A DNA stretch of 64,000 bases from Glycomyces sp. NRRL B-16210 (lineage in GTDB: Bacteria > Actinomycetota > Actinomycetes > Mycobacteriales > Micromonosporaceae), in NCBI RefSeq assembly GCF_000719515.1, contig NZ_JOGR01000008.1:62001-126000 (forward strand), written 5' to 3'. Position 1 is the first letter of the stretch, and every line of letters begins with the position of its first letter. The notes under the pieces are model-generated. The model saw nothing but the letters and a program-made list of their open reading frames with translations, did not search any database and was not told the origin of the DNA. The translations under genes and the position numbers were made by a program. Positions 27,512 through 36,963 of the stretch are shown here, one piece after another.

Positions 27512-29950
27512 ATGCCTGATCGAGGGTCCGACGCCCGCGTCAACCTCCGGCCGCTGCGGGTCCGGGCGATGATGACGCAGGAAGAACTCGCCCTCCGATC
27601 AGGGGTCGGCACCCGCACCATCCGCGACATCGAGTCCGGAAGGGTCCGGCCGCAACCGAGGACGCTGCGCCTCCTCGTCGAAGCCCTCGGCCTCGAACCG
27701 GCCGACCGGGCCCTGCTCACCGGCGCCTCGGGGCCGATCGCGACCGTCCCGCGCGAACTGCCGCGGGCCCTCACCGGCTTCGCCGGGCGCGAACGCGACC
27801 TCGAAGCGCTCCTCGCCGCGGTCGAAGCGGGCGCGGCCGTCGTCGCCGTGCACGGCATGGCCGGCGTCGGCAAGACCTCCCTGGCCGTGCGGGCCGCCCA
27901 CGCCCTCGCCGACCGCTACCCCGATGGGCAGCTGTTCGTCGACCTCCACGCCTTCACCCACTCGGTCGGGCCCCGCCCCGGCCTCGAATCGGTCCTCGCG
28001 CGCCTCCTGCGCGGCCTCGGCGCGACCGACCCCGCGCCCCCGGCCGACCTCGACGAGCGCACCGCCCGCTACCGCAGCGCCGTCGCCGGCCGCCGCCTCC
28101 TCATCGTGCTCGACAACGCCGCCGACGCCGACCAGGTCGAAGCGCTGCTGCCGGGCGCCCCCGGCAGCCTCGTCCTGGCCACGAGCCGCCGCGACCTCTC
28201 CTCGCTCACCGGCGCGCACTCGGTACCGCTCGAACCCCCGCCGATGCGTGAGGCCGTGGCGATGCTCGGCGCCGCCGTCGCAGGCCGCATCAGCGACGAC
28301 GAGGCCGCCGTCGTCGCCGAACGCTGCGGGCGACTGCCGCTCGCGATGGGCCTCGCCGCCGCCCGCCTGCGCAGCCGCCCCCTGTGGCGGGCCGCCGACC
28401 TCCTCGACCTCCTCGCCGACGAGGACCGCCTGCTCGACGAACTCGACATGGGCCACCACGGCGTCACCGCCGCCCTCCGTGCCTCCTACCTCGAACTCGA
28501 CCCCGCCCACCGGCGCCTGCTGCGCCGCCTCGGCCTCGCCCCCGGCGACGACGTGGACGTCCACGCCGCCGCCGCGCTGTGCGACGCCGAAGAGGCCCGC
28601 ACCGCCTCCATGCTCGAATCCCTCGTGGACGTGCACCTCGCCGAGACCCGCTCGCCGGGCCGCTACCGGCTCCACGACCTGGTGCGGCTCTTCGCCGCCC
28701 GCCTCATGGACCTCGAAGAGACCCCGGCGGAGCGCGACGCGGCCTTCGGGCGCCTCATCGACGCCTACCTGCACTTCACCTACCGGGCCGCCGCGCGCAT
28801 CCACCCGAACAAGCGCCGCTTCACCGAAGGCGCGACCGCCCACGACACCGGGCTCCCCGGCTTCACCGGCCAGGCCGACGCCCTCGCCTGGTTCCAGGCC
28901 GAGCGCGGCAACCTCGAAGCGGCCGTCGCGGCCGCCGAGCACGCCGGGAACCTCGAACAGGCCTGGCACCTGGCCACGGGCTTCAACGCGTTCTTCGTGC
29001 ACGACCACGACACCGGCTCGCACGCCGCGGTCAACCGGATCGCGCTCGGCATCGCCCGCCGCACCGGCGACGGCCGCAAAGAGGCCTTCACCCTCGGCGA
29101 CGCGGGCCGCCAACTCGTCACCGCCGGCAGGCACCGCGAGGCGATCGACCTGCTCAAGAAGTCCGTCGCGCTCAAACGCGACCTCGGCGAATTCGCCGAC
29201 GCGGCCCTGACCCTCGCCAACATCGGCATCCTGTACCGGCGCTCGGGGCGCTTCGCCGAGGCCCTCGACGTCCACGAGGCCGCGCTGGCCCAGGCCGAAG
29301 CGGCCGCGGACGCCTCGGCGGCGGCGCTCATCCGCACGAACATGGTCGTCCCGCTGCTGCGGCTCGGGCGCTTCGCCGAGACCGAGTGCCGCCTCGACGC
29401 CGCCGAGGCGAAGCTGGACGCCGGCGACCACCACAACCGCATCCGCATCGAGGGCTTCCGCGGGGTCCTGGCCCGCGAGCGCGGCGAGCCGGCCGCGGCA
29501 GCGGCGATCCACACCGCCTGCCTGCGCGCCTTGCGGAATGAGGGCGTCACGGCCGACGTGGCCGCGACGCTCATCGACCTCGGCGAGGACCTGCTGCGCC
29601 TCGACCGCGTCACCGAGGCGGCCGCGCATCTGGACCGGGCCGTCGAGTACGCGGTGCGGCTCGCGGACCCCTCGCTCGAACGCGCCGCCCGAAACGGCCT
29701 CGGCCGGGCGCTCACCGCCTCGGGCGCCACCGACGAGGCGATCGGCCAGCTCGAACTGGCCGCGGGGCTGTCCGAGTCCCATGAGGACGCCTACGAGCTG
29801 GCGCGGGCGCACCACGGCCTCGCCGAAGTCCACCGCCGGCGCGGCGACGCCGACGCCGAGGAGCACCACTTGCTCTGCGCGGCAAAAGGCTACGAGTCCT
29901 GCGAGGTCCCCGAGGCAGCCGAGATAGCCGAACGGCTAGACCGACGCTGA
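27512..29950 (+). CDS. XRE HTH-STAND (NB-ARC)-TPR regulator
   Basis: 812 residues in three parts. An XRE-type helix-turn-helix covers about 10-65 (MTQEELALRSGVGTRTIRDIESGRVRP). The STAND ATPase has Walker A HGMAGVGKTS (about 114-123), Walker B RRLLIVLDNA and the sensor region LVLATSRRDL, then GRLPLAMGLAAARLR. A long TPR array follows from about 470 to the end. This is the SARP-free XRE/NB-ARC type common in actinomycetes, where the TPR domain senses a ligand and nucleotide state controls DNA binding. The signal and targets are unknown. A 48-bp repeat array lies immediately downstream. Confidence 0.85.
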   Translation: MPDRGSDARVNLRPLRVRAMMTQEELALRSGVGTRTIRDIESGRVRPQPRTLRLLVEALGLEPADRALLTGASGPIATVPRELPRALTGFAGRERDLEALLAAVEAGAAVVAVHGMAGVGKTSLAVRAAHALADRYPDGQLFVDLHAFTHSVGPRPGLESVLARLLRGLGATDPAPPADLDERTARYRSAVAGRRLLIVLDNAADADQVEALLPGAPGSLVLATSRRDLSSLTGAHSVPLEPPPMREAVAMLGAAVAGRISDDEAAVVAERCGRLPLAMGLAAARLRSRPLWRAADLLDLLADEDRLLDELDMGHHGVTAALRASYLELDPAHRRLLRRLGLAPGDDVDVHAAAALCDAEEARTASMLESLVDVHLAETRSPGRYRLHDLVRLFAARLMDLEETPAERDAAFGRLIDAYLHFTYRAAARIHPNKRRFTEGATAHDTGLPGFTGQADALAWFQAERGNLEAAVAAAEHAGNLEQAWHLATGFNAFFVHDHDTGSHAAVNRIALGIARRTGDGRKEAFTLGDAGRQLVTAGRHREAIDLLKKSVALKRDLGEFADAALTLANIGILYRRSGRFAEALDVHEAALAQAEAAADASAAALIRTNMVVPLLRLGRFAETECRLDAAEAKLDAGDHHNRIRIEGFRGVLARERGEPAAAAAIHTACLRALRNEGVTADVAATLIDLGEDLLRLDRVTEAAAHLDRAVEYAVRLADPSLERAARNGLGRALTASGATDEAIGQLELAAGLSESHEDAYELARAHHGLAEVHRRRGDADAEEHHLLCAAKGYESCEVPEAAEIAERLDRR

Positions 29951-30113
29951 CCGGTGCACCGGAGGTAGCACCCGCCTGGGAAGCGGATGCGGTGTCCGAC
30001 CCGAGAAGCTGAAGCGGCGCTTCCCGGCCGACGCCCGGGACCTGCCGACGCCGACACGCGTGGCAGGGAAGCACACCGCCCACCGGCGGTCCGCGACCCG
30101 GGCTTCCGGCGCA

Positions 30114-30497
30114 ATGCGTGCCGCGAACGAGGCCGGGCCCACAACCCCCACTCCCGGCGCAATGCGTGCCGCGAACGAGACTGGGCCTTCGACCCGGGCT
30201 CCCCGGCGTGATGCGTGCCGCGAACGAGACCGGGCCTTCAACCCCGATCCCGGCCCGATACGTGCCGCGATCGAGGCCGGGCCTTCAACCTCGACCCCTG
30301 GCATAATGCGCGTCGCGAACGAGGCCGGATTTTCTACTCCGACTCCCGGCGCGATGCGCGTCGTGAACGAGGCCAGGCCTTCAACTCCGACCCCCGGCCC
30401 AATGTGTGCCGCGAACGAGACCGGGCCTTCAACTCCGACCCCCGGCCCGATGCGCGTCGTGAACGAAGCCGGACCTTCAAGGCGGACACCGAGGCCG
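30114..30497. repeat. Eight-copy 48-bp tandem repeat
   Basis: Copies start at 30114, 30162, 30211, 30258, 30306, 30354, 30402 and 30450. Spacing is 48 bp except for one 49 and one 47. The consensus starts ATGCGTGCCGCGAACGAGAC and continues with a GGGCCTTCAACTCCGACCCC-like half; copies differ by a few bases each. There is no spacer between units, so it is not a CRISPR array. The 48-bp period equals 16 codons, but the +1/-1 pair breaks the frame on both strands for one unit. Of the 861-bp gap 29951-30811, this is the only structure I can identify. Confidence 0.9.
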
Positions 30498-30811
30498 CTA
30501 CGGCGCACTCGCGGTCGCGAGCTGCCGCCCTCCCGCCGGTGCAGCGCCTCGAACACCACGCCGATCACGGGCAAAATGACCAATGCGGCGGCACCTGAAG
30601 GCACCGCCCGCGCCGAGGGCGCGCACCGCCGCAGTCGCGGCGGCGACGACCGGTTCCTCTACAACGCGGGCACCTGGACATGTGAGTAGCCGCTCGGGCG
30701 GACCGTCCGGGAACGGACTGGCCGCCCCGAGACCGCACGAGCGGGCCGCGGTTACCGTTGCAGGCACCGGCGGCACGCGAGGCCGCGCCGACCAGAGAGG
30801 AACCGGACCAC

Positions 30812-30856
30812 ATGGAGCACCCCGTCACGGCCGAGACCGAAGCGGCCGCCCGATGA
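30812..30856 (+). CDS. Candidate 14-codon leader ORF overlapping next gene
   Basis: ATG at 30812 has AGAGAGGAA upstream and encodes MEHPVTAETEAAAR. Its TGA overlaps the ATG of the next gene (ATGA at 30853-30856), which itself has no ribosome site. The arrangement suggests translational coupling from a mini-ORF. Whether the peptide has a role is unknown. Confidence 0.4.
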   Translation: MEHPVTAETEAAAR

Positions 30857-31617
30857 GCGGCGGGCGGGCCGACCGGTTCGCGGTCGTCAGCCGACGCGCC
30901 GTCTACTTCGGCGGCCTGGTCCTCGGCGCCCTCGCCGTGCTCGCGTTCCTCACCGAGCGGACCGCCCTCGGCATCGTCCTCGTCGTCATCGTCTTCCTCG
31001 CGGTGCTCGCGCGCGGCATGATGACCCTCGCACGCGGCAGGCGGGCCCTCGCCGCCCGACAGCGCGCCGAGGTCCCGACCGTGACCGGCTACGGTCTTGA
31101 CAGCCCTGCCCCGGTCGCGACCGTGGTCGCGGCCCTGGTCGGCATGAACGCTGACGGGCTGCCCTACCGCATCGACGCGAAGCCGGGCCCCGGCGGCGTG
31201 CGCGTCGAAGTGCGCTGGAAACAGGAGGAGCTGCGCTGGCAGTCCCTGTTCGTCAACGGCTCGCGCGCCTACGCCTGGCGCATGGAGGTCGACCTCGACC
31301 CGACAAGGGGCGCTTACAAGTTCATCGAGCATTCGGGCTCGGCGACCGTGCGCTCCGGCGCCGGCCCCGGCGGCGCGGCGGTATACGGCGCGTGGACGTG
31401 GCGGCGCGGCAAGACCGGCGGCAAGAGGCAGGCCATGTTCGTCGAGGGCGCCGACGGCAAGGTCCAGGTGGTCGACTCGGGCGGACCGCGGACCTCGTGG
31501 GAGGGCGTCGCCTCGATCACGCCGTCCGACGCGAAGGCCCCGGTGTTCACAGTCCTGCGCGGCCACGGCTGGCGACCGCGCGTGGACTGGTTCGGCGCGC
31601 GGCTCTTCGAGAAGTGA
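30853..31617 (+). CDS. Membrane-anchored hypothetical protein
   Basis: 254 residues from the ATG at 30853. Two adjacent transmembrane segments (about 15-55: YFGGLVLGALAVLAF, TALGIVLVVIVFLAVLA) are followed by a soluble cytoplasmic domain of about 190 residues. The soluble part is beta-rich with Trp/Arg runs (VRVEVRWKQEELRWQSLFVNG, WTWRRGKTGGKRQAMF). The family is not recognised. The start is inferred from the coupled mini-ORF upstream; no better in-frame start with a ribosome site was found. Confidence 0.6.
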   Translation: MSGGRADRFAVVSRRAVYFGGLVLGALAVLAFLTERTALGIVLVVIVFLAVLARGMMTLARGRRALAARQRAEVPTVTGYGLDSPAPVATVVAALVGMNADGLPYRIDAKPGPGGVRVEVRWKQEELRWQSLFVNGSRAYAWRMEVDLDPTRGAYKFIEHSGSATVRSGAGPGGAAVYGAWTWRRGKTGGKRQAMFVEGADGKVQVVDSGGPRTSWEGVASITPSDAKAPVFTVLRGHGWRPRVDWFGARLFEK

Positions 31618-31744
31618 GGCCCGAGCCGGCGCCGTCTCCGACCATCGGAGGATGGCGGACGGCCCGTCCTCCTCCTTCCGTTCCAGTCGCAAATCCTCCT
31701 CTTCGCGGTGATATCGACCCGGTGGAGGCCCTAGCCTCGAAACC

Positions 31745-32980
31745 ATGCGAAAACACCTCCCTGTCGCAGCATTCCTCGCGATCGTGCTCGCCGCGGCCCC
31801 CGCCGCTGCCGCCGGCCCGGGCGCCGATCCGGCGCTCGACACCGACCTGCTCGACGCCAAACTCGCCGAATTCGCCGCCGCCGGCGACTACTCGGTGCTC
31901 GTCGAAGTCCGCGACGGCGACCAGACCTGGTCGGCCGCGTCCGGCCCCCGCGGCTTCGACGACCCCGCCGAGGCCGAACCGGACGACCGCGTCCGCATCG
32001 CCAGCCTCACCAAGTCCATGATCGCGGTGATCCTCCTCCAGCTCGAAGCCGAAGGCGCCCTCGACCTCGACGACACGCTCGGCGAGCACCTCCCGGACCT
32101 GCTGCCCTATGAGGACGAACCGAGCATCCGGCAGGTCCTCCACCACACCGGCGGCCTGCGCGACTACTTCCTCTACCTCTACCCGTCGCTGGCCGAGAGC
32201 GACCTCACCGAGTTCGAGGCGAACCACCGCACCCACTACGAGCCCGAGGAGATCGTGGCGATCGGCACCCAGGACCCGCAGTGGTGGGCGCCGGGCGAGG
32301 GCTGGAGCTACTCCAACACCGGGTACTTCGCCCTCGGGCTCCTCATCGAGGAGCTGACCGGCAACAGCCTCGGCCACGAGCTGGAGCAGCGCGTATTCGA
32401 GCCCGTCGGCATGGACGACACCTATCTGCCGCACCACAACAGCTCCGGCTTCCGCGGCGACCACCTCGTCCCCTACATCACCACCGGCATCGAGGACGAG
32501 CCGTTCCTCGACAGCACCGGACTGTCGTACACGCACCTGTGGGCCGCCGGCGCCGTCATCGCCGACGTGCACGACGTCAACGACTTCTACCGGGCCGCCG
32601 CCGACGGGACGCTCCTGTCCGCCGAGCAGCTCGCTGAAGCAACCACTTACGTCGACACCGGCCTGGGCTTCGGATACGGACTCGGGTTCTTCGGGCAGGC
32701 GCTCGGCTGCCCCGACGACCCGGAGGCGATCTACTTCGGACACGACGGCGGCGGGCTCGGCCACAGCACCTACTCGCTCCACTCGCCCGACGGCGAGCGC
32801 CAGATCACCCTCACCTGGAACCTCGACGACCGGCACGAACGCAGCGACCCCGACCAGCTCGGCCGGGCGTTCGCCGGACTCGTCGTGGCCGGCCTGTGCG
32901 GCCTCGACATCGACGAGGGCGCCCGGGCCATGAGCCTCCCCGACCTCCCGGCCACCGAGAACCCGCAGATTCGCGGCTGA
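31745..32980 (+). CDS. Secreted serine hydrolase, class C beta-lactamase/DD-peptidase fold
   Basis: 411 residues with a signal peptide cleaved near AAAAGPGAD. The penicillin-binding motifs are complete: SLTK (SxxK nucleophile) in VRIASLTKSMIAV, YSN in GWSYSNTGYFALG, and HDGGGLGH in place of KTG, as in the family that includes DD-peptidases and esterases (HxG variant). The conserved HHTGGLRDY segment is present. It should act outside the cell on D-Ala-D-Ala ends or small esters; the substrate is undetermined. It is monocistronic, with a strong terminator after it. Confidence 0.88.
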   Translation: MRKHLPVAAFLAIVLAAAPAAAAGPGADPALDTDLLDAKLAEFAAAGDYSVLVEVRDGDQTWSAASGPRGFDDPAEAEPDDRVRIASLTKSMIAVILLQLEAEGALDLDDTLGEHLPDLLPYEDEPSIRQVLHHTGGLRDYFLYLYPSLAESDLTEFEANHRTHYEPEEIVAIGTQDPQWWAPGEGWSYSNTGYFALGLLIEELTGNSLGHELEQRVFEPVGMDDTYLPHHNSSGFRGDHLVPYITTGIEDEPFLDSTGLSYTHLWAAGAVIADVHDVNDFYRAAADGTLLSAEQLAEATTYVDTGLGFGYGLGFFGQALGCPDDPEAIYFGHDGGGLGHSTYSLHSPDGERQITLTWNLDDRHERSDPDQLGRAFAGLVVAGLCGLDIDEGARAMSLPDLPATENPQIRG

Positions 32981-32988
32981 CAGCGAGG

Positions 32989-33030
32989 AAGGCGCCGGAC
33001 CACCCGAGGCGACGGGCGGTCCGGCGCCTT
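32989..33030. terminator. 18-bp hairpin after serine hydrolase
   Basis: AAGGCGCCGGACCACCCG (32989-33006) pairs with 33013-33030 with a single G-T wobble and a six-base loop. It begins nine bases after the stop. Confidence 0.85.
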
Positions 33031-33164
33031 CGCCGCGTCCGGCCGAATCCCGGCTCCGGCGCCGGTTCCAATGCGAGAATGAGCCGGGTCCGTGCCCGTC
33101 GAAGGAGACCGGGCCCCGGCGAGCGTGAGAGGGGAGCGCGAGGGGTACCCGGGAGGCAATCCGA

Positions 33165-35006
33165 GTGAAAGCAGGTGCAGGCGTGGCAATGCGCATCGAG
33201 GAGTACGGCATGATCGGCGACCTCCACACCGCCGCGCTCGTCGGCACCGACGGCTCCATCGACTGGCTGTGCCTGCCGCGCTTCGACTCCCCGGCGTGCT
33301 TCGCGGCGCTCCTCGGCGACGAGGACCACGGCTCCTGGAGACTCGCACCCCTAGGCGCCGACCGGTGCACCCGCCGTAGCTACCGAGGCGACACCCTCAT
33401 CCTCGAAACCGAATGGGACACTCCTGAAGGGAGCGTCCGCGTCACCGACGCCATGCCCCCGCGCGGCCGGGCCGCCGACGTCGTCCGCGTCGTCGAAGGA
33501 CTCGGCGGCGAGGTCCGCATGAGCACCGCGATGCGCCTGCGGTTCGGCTACGGCAAGGTCGTCCCGTGGATCCGCTGCCACGACGGCCACTTCTCCGCCG
33601 TCGCCGGACCCGACGCCGCATGGCTCGAATCGGACGTTGAGCTCCAGGCCGAGGACGGCGCCGCCCACGCCGAATTCACCGTCTCCGAAGGCGAACGGGT
33701 CGCGTTCGTGCTCACCCACCAGCCGTCCCACCACGACCGGCCCACCGCCGTCGACGCCGACGCGGCCCTCGCCGACACCGAGGAGTTCTGGACCGACTGG
33801 ATCGGCGACCTGCGCTACGAAGGCGAATGGGACGAGGCCGTCCGCCGCTCCCTCATCACCCTCAAGGCCCTCACCTACGCCCCGACCGGCGGCATCCTCG
33901 CCGCCGCCACGACCTCGCTCCCCGAAGAACTCGGCGGCGTCCGCAACTGGGACTACCGCTTCTGCTGGCTCCGCGACGCCTCCTTCGTCCTCCAGGCGCT
34001 CCTCGGCACCGGCTTCGTCGCCGAGGCCGCGGCCTGGCGGCGCTGGCTGCTGCGCGCGGCCGCCGGCGACCCGGCCGACCTCCAGATCATGTACGGGCTC
34101 GACGGGCGGCATTGGCTGCCGGAGAACGAACTCGACTGGCTGCCCGGCTACGAGGGCTCGCGGCCGGTGCGCGTCGGCAACGCCGCGACCGGGCAGTTCC
34201 AGCTCGACGTCTGGGGCGAGACCCTCGACGCGCTGCACCTGGCGCGCGAGGCCGAGGACGGCACCGACGAGGACGCGTGGGACCTCCAGAAGGGACTGCT
34301 CGAATTCCTCGCCGAGCACTGGGGCCGCCCCGACGACGGCCTGTGGGAGATCCGCGGCGAGCAGCGGCATTTCGTGCACTCCAAGGTGATGGCCTGGGTC
34401 GGTTTCGACCGCGCCGTCCAGGCCGCCGAGCACTTCGGCCTCGACGGGCCGGTGGAGCGGTGGCGGGAGCTGCGCGACCGCGTCCACGCCGAGGTGTGCG
34501 ACCGGGGCTACGATCCCGTGCGCGGCACCTTCACCCAGTTCTACGGCTCCAAGGGCCTGGACGCGGCGCTGCTGCTCCTGCCCGTGGTCGGCTTCCTGCC
34601 GTGGGACGACCCCCGCATCGTCGGCACCGTCGAAGCGGTCCAGCGCGAACTCACCCGCGGCGGCTACGTCCTGCGCTACGACCCCTTGGCCGACAGCGGG
34701 GTCGACGGCCTCCCCGGCACCGAGGGGACCTTCCTCGCCTGCACGTTCTGGCTCGTGGACGCCCTCCACGGCATCGGCCGCACCGCCGAGGCGAGGGAAC
34801 TGTTCGAACGACTCCTCAAGACCTGCAACGACCTCGGGCTCCTCAGCGAGGAGTTCGACCCCGCCACCGCCCGCCACCTCGGCAACACCCCGCAGGCCTA
34901 CAGCCATGTGGGCCTGGTGAACTCCGCGCGCCACCTCAGCGGTGTGCACGCGGCCACCGAGCCCCGCGCGGTCGCGCGGAAGGCGACCACACAGGAGAAG
35001 GGGTGA
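33165..35006 (+). CDS. GH15 glucoamylase/trehalase-like hydrolase
   Basis: 613 residues from a GTG with GGGAGG eight bases upstream. The N-terminal beta domain begins IEEYGMIGDLHTAALVGTDG and GSIDWLCLPRFDSPACF, the hallmark of bacterial GH15 proteins. The (alpha/alpha)6 barrel contains VRNWDYRFCWLRDASFVL, LDWLPGYEGSRPVRVGNAA, FQLDVWGETLDAL and NTPQAYSHVGLVNSA. There is no signal peptide, so it is cytoplasmic. Actinomycete homologues include trehalases and glucoamylase-like enzymes; which activity cannot be told. Its stop overlaps the glucose dehydrogenase start (GTGA), so the product is probably glucose handed to that enzyme. Confidence 0.88.
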   Translation: MKAGAGVAMRIEEYGMIGDLHTAALVGTDGSIDWLCLPRFDSPACFAALLGDEDHGSWRLAPLGADRCTRRSYRGDTLILETEWDTPEGSVRVTDAMPPRGRAADVVRVVEGLGGEVRMSTAMRLRFGYGKVVPWIRCHDGHFSAVAGPDAAWLESDVELQAEDGAAHAEFTVSEGERVAFVLTHQPSHHDRPTAVDADAALADTEEFWTDWIGDLRYEGEWDEAVRRSLITLKALTYAPTGGILAAATTSLPEELGGVRNWDYRFCWLRDASFVLQALLGTGFVAEAAAWRRWLLRAAAGDPADLQIMYGLDGRHWLPENELDWLPGYEGSRPVRVGNAATGQFQLDVWGETLDALHLAREAEDGTDEDAWDLQKGLLEFLAEHWGRPDDGLWEIRGEQRHFVHSKVMAWVGFDRAVQAAEHFGLDGPVERWRELRDRVHAEVCDRGYDPVRGTFTQFYGSKGLDAALLLLPVVGFLPWDDPRIVGTVEAVQRELTRGGYVLRYDPLADSGVDGLPGTEGTFLACTFWLVDALHGIGRTAEARELFERLLKTCNDLGLLSEEFDPATARHLGNTPQAYSHVGLVNSARHLSGVHAATEPRAVARKATTQEKG

Positions 35007-36067
35007 GCGCCGTGCGCGCATTGACCGTGGAGCCGGGCCGAAAAGGGTCCCTGTCGCTCGAAGAGATCGACGAGCCGGTGCCCGGCGAGGGCGAACTGCT
35101 GGTCGACGCCATCGCACTCGGGGTGTGCGGCACCGACAGGGAGCTGGCCGACGGCGACTACGGTTGGGCCCCCGCCGGTTCGGACCGGCTCGTCATCGGC
35201 CACGAGTCGCTCGGCCGGGTCCGCGAAGCGCCCGAGGGCAGCGGCTTCGCCCCCGGCGACCTCGTCGTCGGCGTCGTGCGCCGCCCCGACCCCGAGCCGT
35301 GCGGCGCCTGCGAGCGCGGCCTGTTCGACAACTGCCGCAACGGCGACTACACCGAGCGCGGCATCAAGGAACTCGACGGCTTCGGCAGCGAGGCCTGGAC
35401 GATCGAGGCCGACTACGCCGTCAAGCTCGATCCCGCGCTCGCCGAGATCGGCGTGCTCATGGAGCCGATGAGCGTCATCGCCAAGGCCTGGGAGCAGATC
35501 GACAAGGTCGGCGGCCGGTCGTGGTTCGAGCCGAAGTCGGTGCTCGTCACCGGCGCGGGCCCGATCGGGCTCCTCGCCGCGCTCGTCGGGGCCCGTCGCG
35601 GCCTGGAGGTCCACGTCCTCGACCGCAACACCGAAGGGCCCAAACCGAAACTCGTCGAAGCGCTCGGTGGGGTCTACCACACCGACGGCATCGCCGACGC
35701 GATCGCGGGGACCGAGCCCGACATCGTCATCGAGGCCACCGGCGCCGTGTCGCTCGTGCTCGACTCCATGACGGCCACCGGGCCGTACGGGGTCACCTGC
35801 CTCACCGGCGTCACCACCGCCGGCCGCAAGGCGAGCGTCGACGCGGGGAGTCTGAACCGGGAGCTGGTGCTGGAGAACGACGCCGTGGTGGGCTCGGTCA
35901 ACGCCAACCTCTCCCACTTCACCGAGGCGGCGGCGATCCTCGCCGACGCCGACCACGACTGGCTCCAGGGCCTCATAACCCGGCGCATCCCCCTGGCCGA
36001 CTACACCGAGACCTTCGGCCCCACTTCGGGAGACGACGTGAAGGTGGTCATCGACATCGCCTCCTGA
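35003..36067 (+). CDS. Zinc-dependent glucose 1-dehydrogenase
   Basis: 354 residues of the medium-chain dehydrogenase family. Catalytic zinc ligands are in GVCGTDRE and GHESLGRV. The structural-zinc loop reads EPCGACERGLFDNCRNG, somewhat reduced compared with four-Cys alcohol dehydrogenases. ERGIKELDGFGSEAW is the stretch typical of GDHs of this type. The Rossmann motif VTGAGPIGLLAALVGARRG is followed by HVLDRNTEGP; an acceptor site with Asn/Arg rather than acidic residues allows NADP. It is translationally coupled to the GH15 gene, which suggests oxidation of released glucose to gluconolactone. Confidence 0.85.
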   Translation: MSAVRALTVEPGRKGSLSLEEIDEPVPGEGELLVDAIALGVCGTDRELADGDYGWAPAGSDRLVIGHESLGRVREAPEGSGFAPGDLVVGVVRRPDPEPCGACERGLFDNCRNGDYTERGIKELDGFGSEAWTIEADYAVKLDPALAEIGVLMEPMSVIAKAWEQIDKVGGRSWFEPKSVLVTGAGPIGLLAALVGARRGLEVHVLDRNTEGPKPKLVEALGGVYHTDGIADAIAGTEPDIVIEATGAVSLVLDSMTATGPYGVTCLTGVTTAGRKASVDAGSLNRELVLENDAVVGSVNANLSHFTEAAAILADADHDWLQGLITRRIPLADYTETFGPTSGDDVKVVIDIAS

Positions 36068-36097
36068 GACGGCGGTCCCGCTGAGGAGGAACGGATC

Positions 36098-36132
36098 AGC
36101 GCCCCGCCCGGAGTAGATCCGGACGGGGCGCT
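36098..36132. terminator. Bidirectional terminator between convergent genes
   Basis: Arms 36098-36112 (AGCGCCCCGCCCGGA) and 36118-36132 pair with one internal mismatch and a five-base loop, between the stops of the dehydrogenase and the leftward lipoprotein. Confidence 0.75.
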
Positions 36133-36188
36133 CGGTCGTCTCTGCGGGCGTCCGCCGACCGGTTCACCGGCGCGGCGCGGGCCTGTCG

Positions 36189-36788
36189 TCAGCGGTTGAA
36201 GGACTCGGTGAGGGTCCAGGCCGCGTCGACGATCTGCTCCTGGGTGACGTCGCTGAGCAGCGCCTGGACGGTGATGTCGGCGCCGCCGGCGGTGCCGTAG
36301 ACGGCGACCGCGCAGCCCATGAGCCCCGAGGCGCTGCCGTCCTCGCAGCCGAGCACGACCGTCGGGATCGCCCCGGCCTGGTCGAACCTGGAGTCGTCGA
36401 TCACCTGCTGGCCCATCGACTCCAGCAGCTCGGCGGACATCGCCGAGCCCTGGACGGTGGGGGAGGCGGTGACGATCACGATGGGGCCGACCTCGGAGCC
36501 GGTGTCCCAGGTGCAGGACACGGTGTCCCCGTAGGAGTCGTCGAGGGAGAACTCGACGCCCGCGGCTTCGATGAGGTCGGCCAGCGCGCCGCTGACGGCG
36601 ACGTCGTCGCAGTTGCCGAGGTCCGAGGCGCCCGCGGAGTCGTCCGCGGCGTCCTCGGCCGCGTCGACGGCCTCCTCGACCTCCGAGGAGGTCTTGTCGG
36701 TGCTCTCCTCGGGCTCCTCGTCGGCCGTGCAGGCGGTGGCGGCCAGCACGGCCCCGCACATCGCGAGGGCGGCGAGCATTCTCTTCAT
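36189..36788 (-). CDS. Lipoprotein of unknown function (DUF3558-like)
   Basis: 199 residues from the ATG at 36788. The signal peptide MKRMLAALAMCGAVLA ends in lipobox LAATAC, so it is lipid-anchored outside. An acidic Glu/Asp/Ser linker (about 20-60) leads to a small alpha/beta domain with three or four cysteines (GNCDDVAV, VSCTWDTGS, LGCEDG, MGCAVAVYG). The cysteine spacing and Trp-Asp turn recall the actinobacterial DUF3558 lipoproteins, but that is a resemblance only. The role is unknown. Confidence 0.7.
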   Translation of the reverse strand: MKRMLAALAMCGAVLAATACTADEEPEESTDKTSSEVEEAVDAAEDAADDSAGASDLGNCDDVAVSGALADLIEAAGVEFSLDDSYGDTVSCTWDTGSEVGPIVIVTASPTVQGSAMSAELLESMGQQVIDDSRFDQAGAIPTVVLGCEDGSASGLMGCAVAVYGTAGGADITVQALLSDVTQEQIVDAAWTLTESFNR

Positions 36789-36963
36789 CAGGGTTCCGTT
36801 CGCAGTGGGTGTCAGGGGGCCGGGCGCAGGAGGAGGCGTCGGATCGGGTGCACGCGGGCGACCCGCACCTAACGCCTCTTCGTGCGATCCCGGCGCCAAG
36901 AATAGCAACGGGATGCTCGCCGCCGAGGCTTCGAACCGGCCGCCGCGGCAGTTGAACCACTGG

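Noticed and set aside
30114..30497. CRISPR array
   Set aside because: Units are directly abutting with no unique spacers and no cas genes are near.
29936..30689. Open frames on both strands through the 48-bp array
   Set aside because: Both contain the repeated peptide only by virtue of the repeat, lose frame for one unit because of the 49/47-bp steps, and have no ribosome site or domain.
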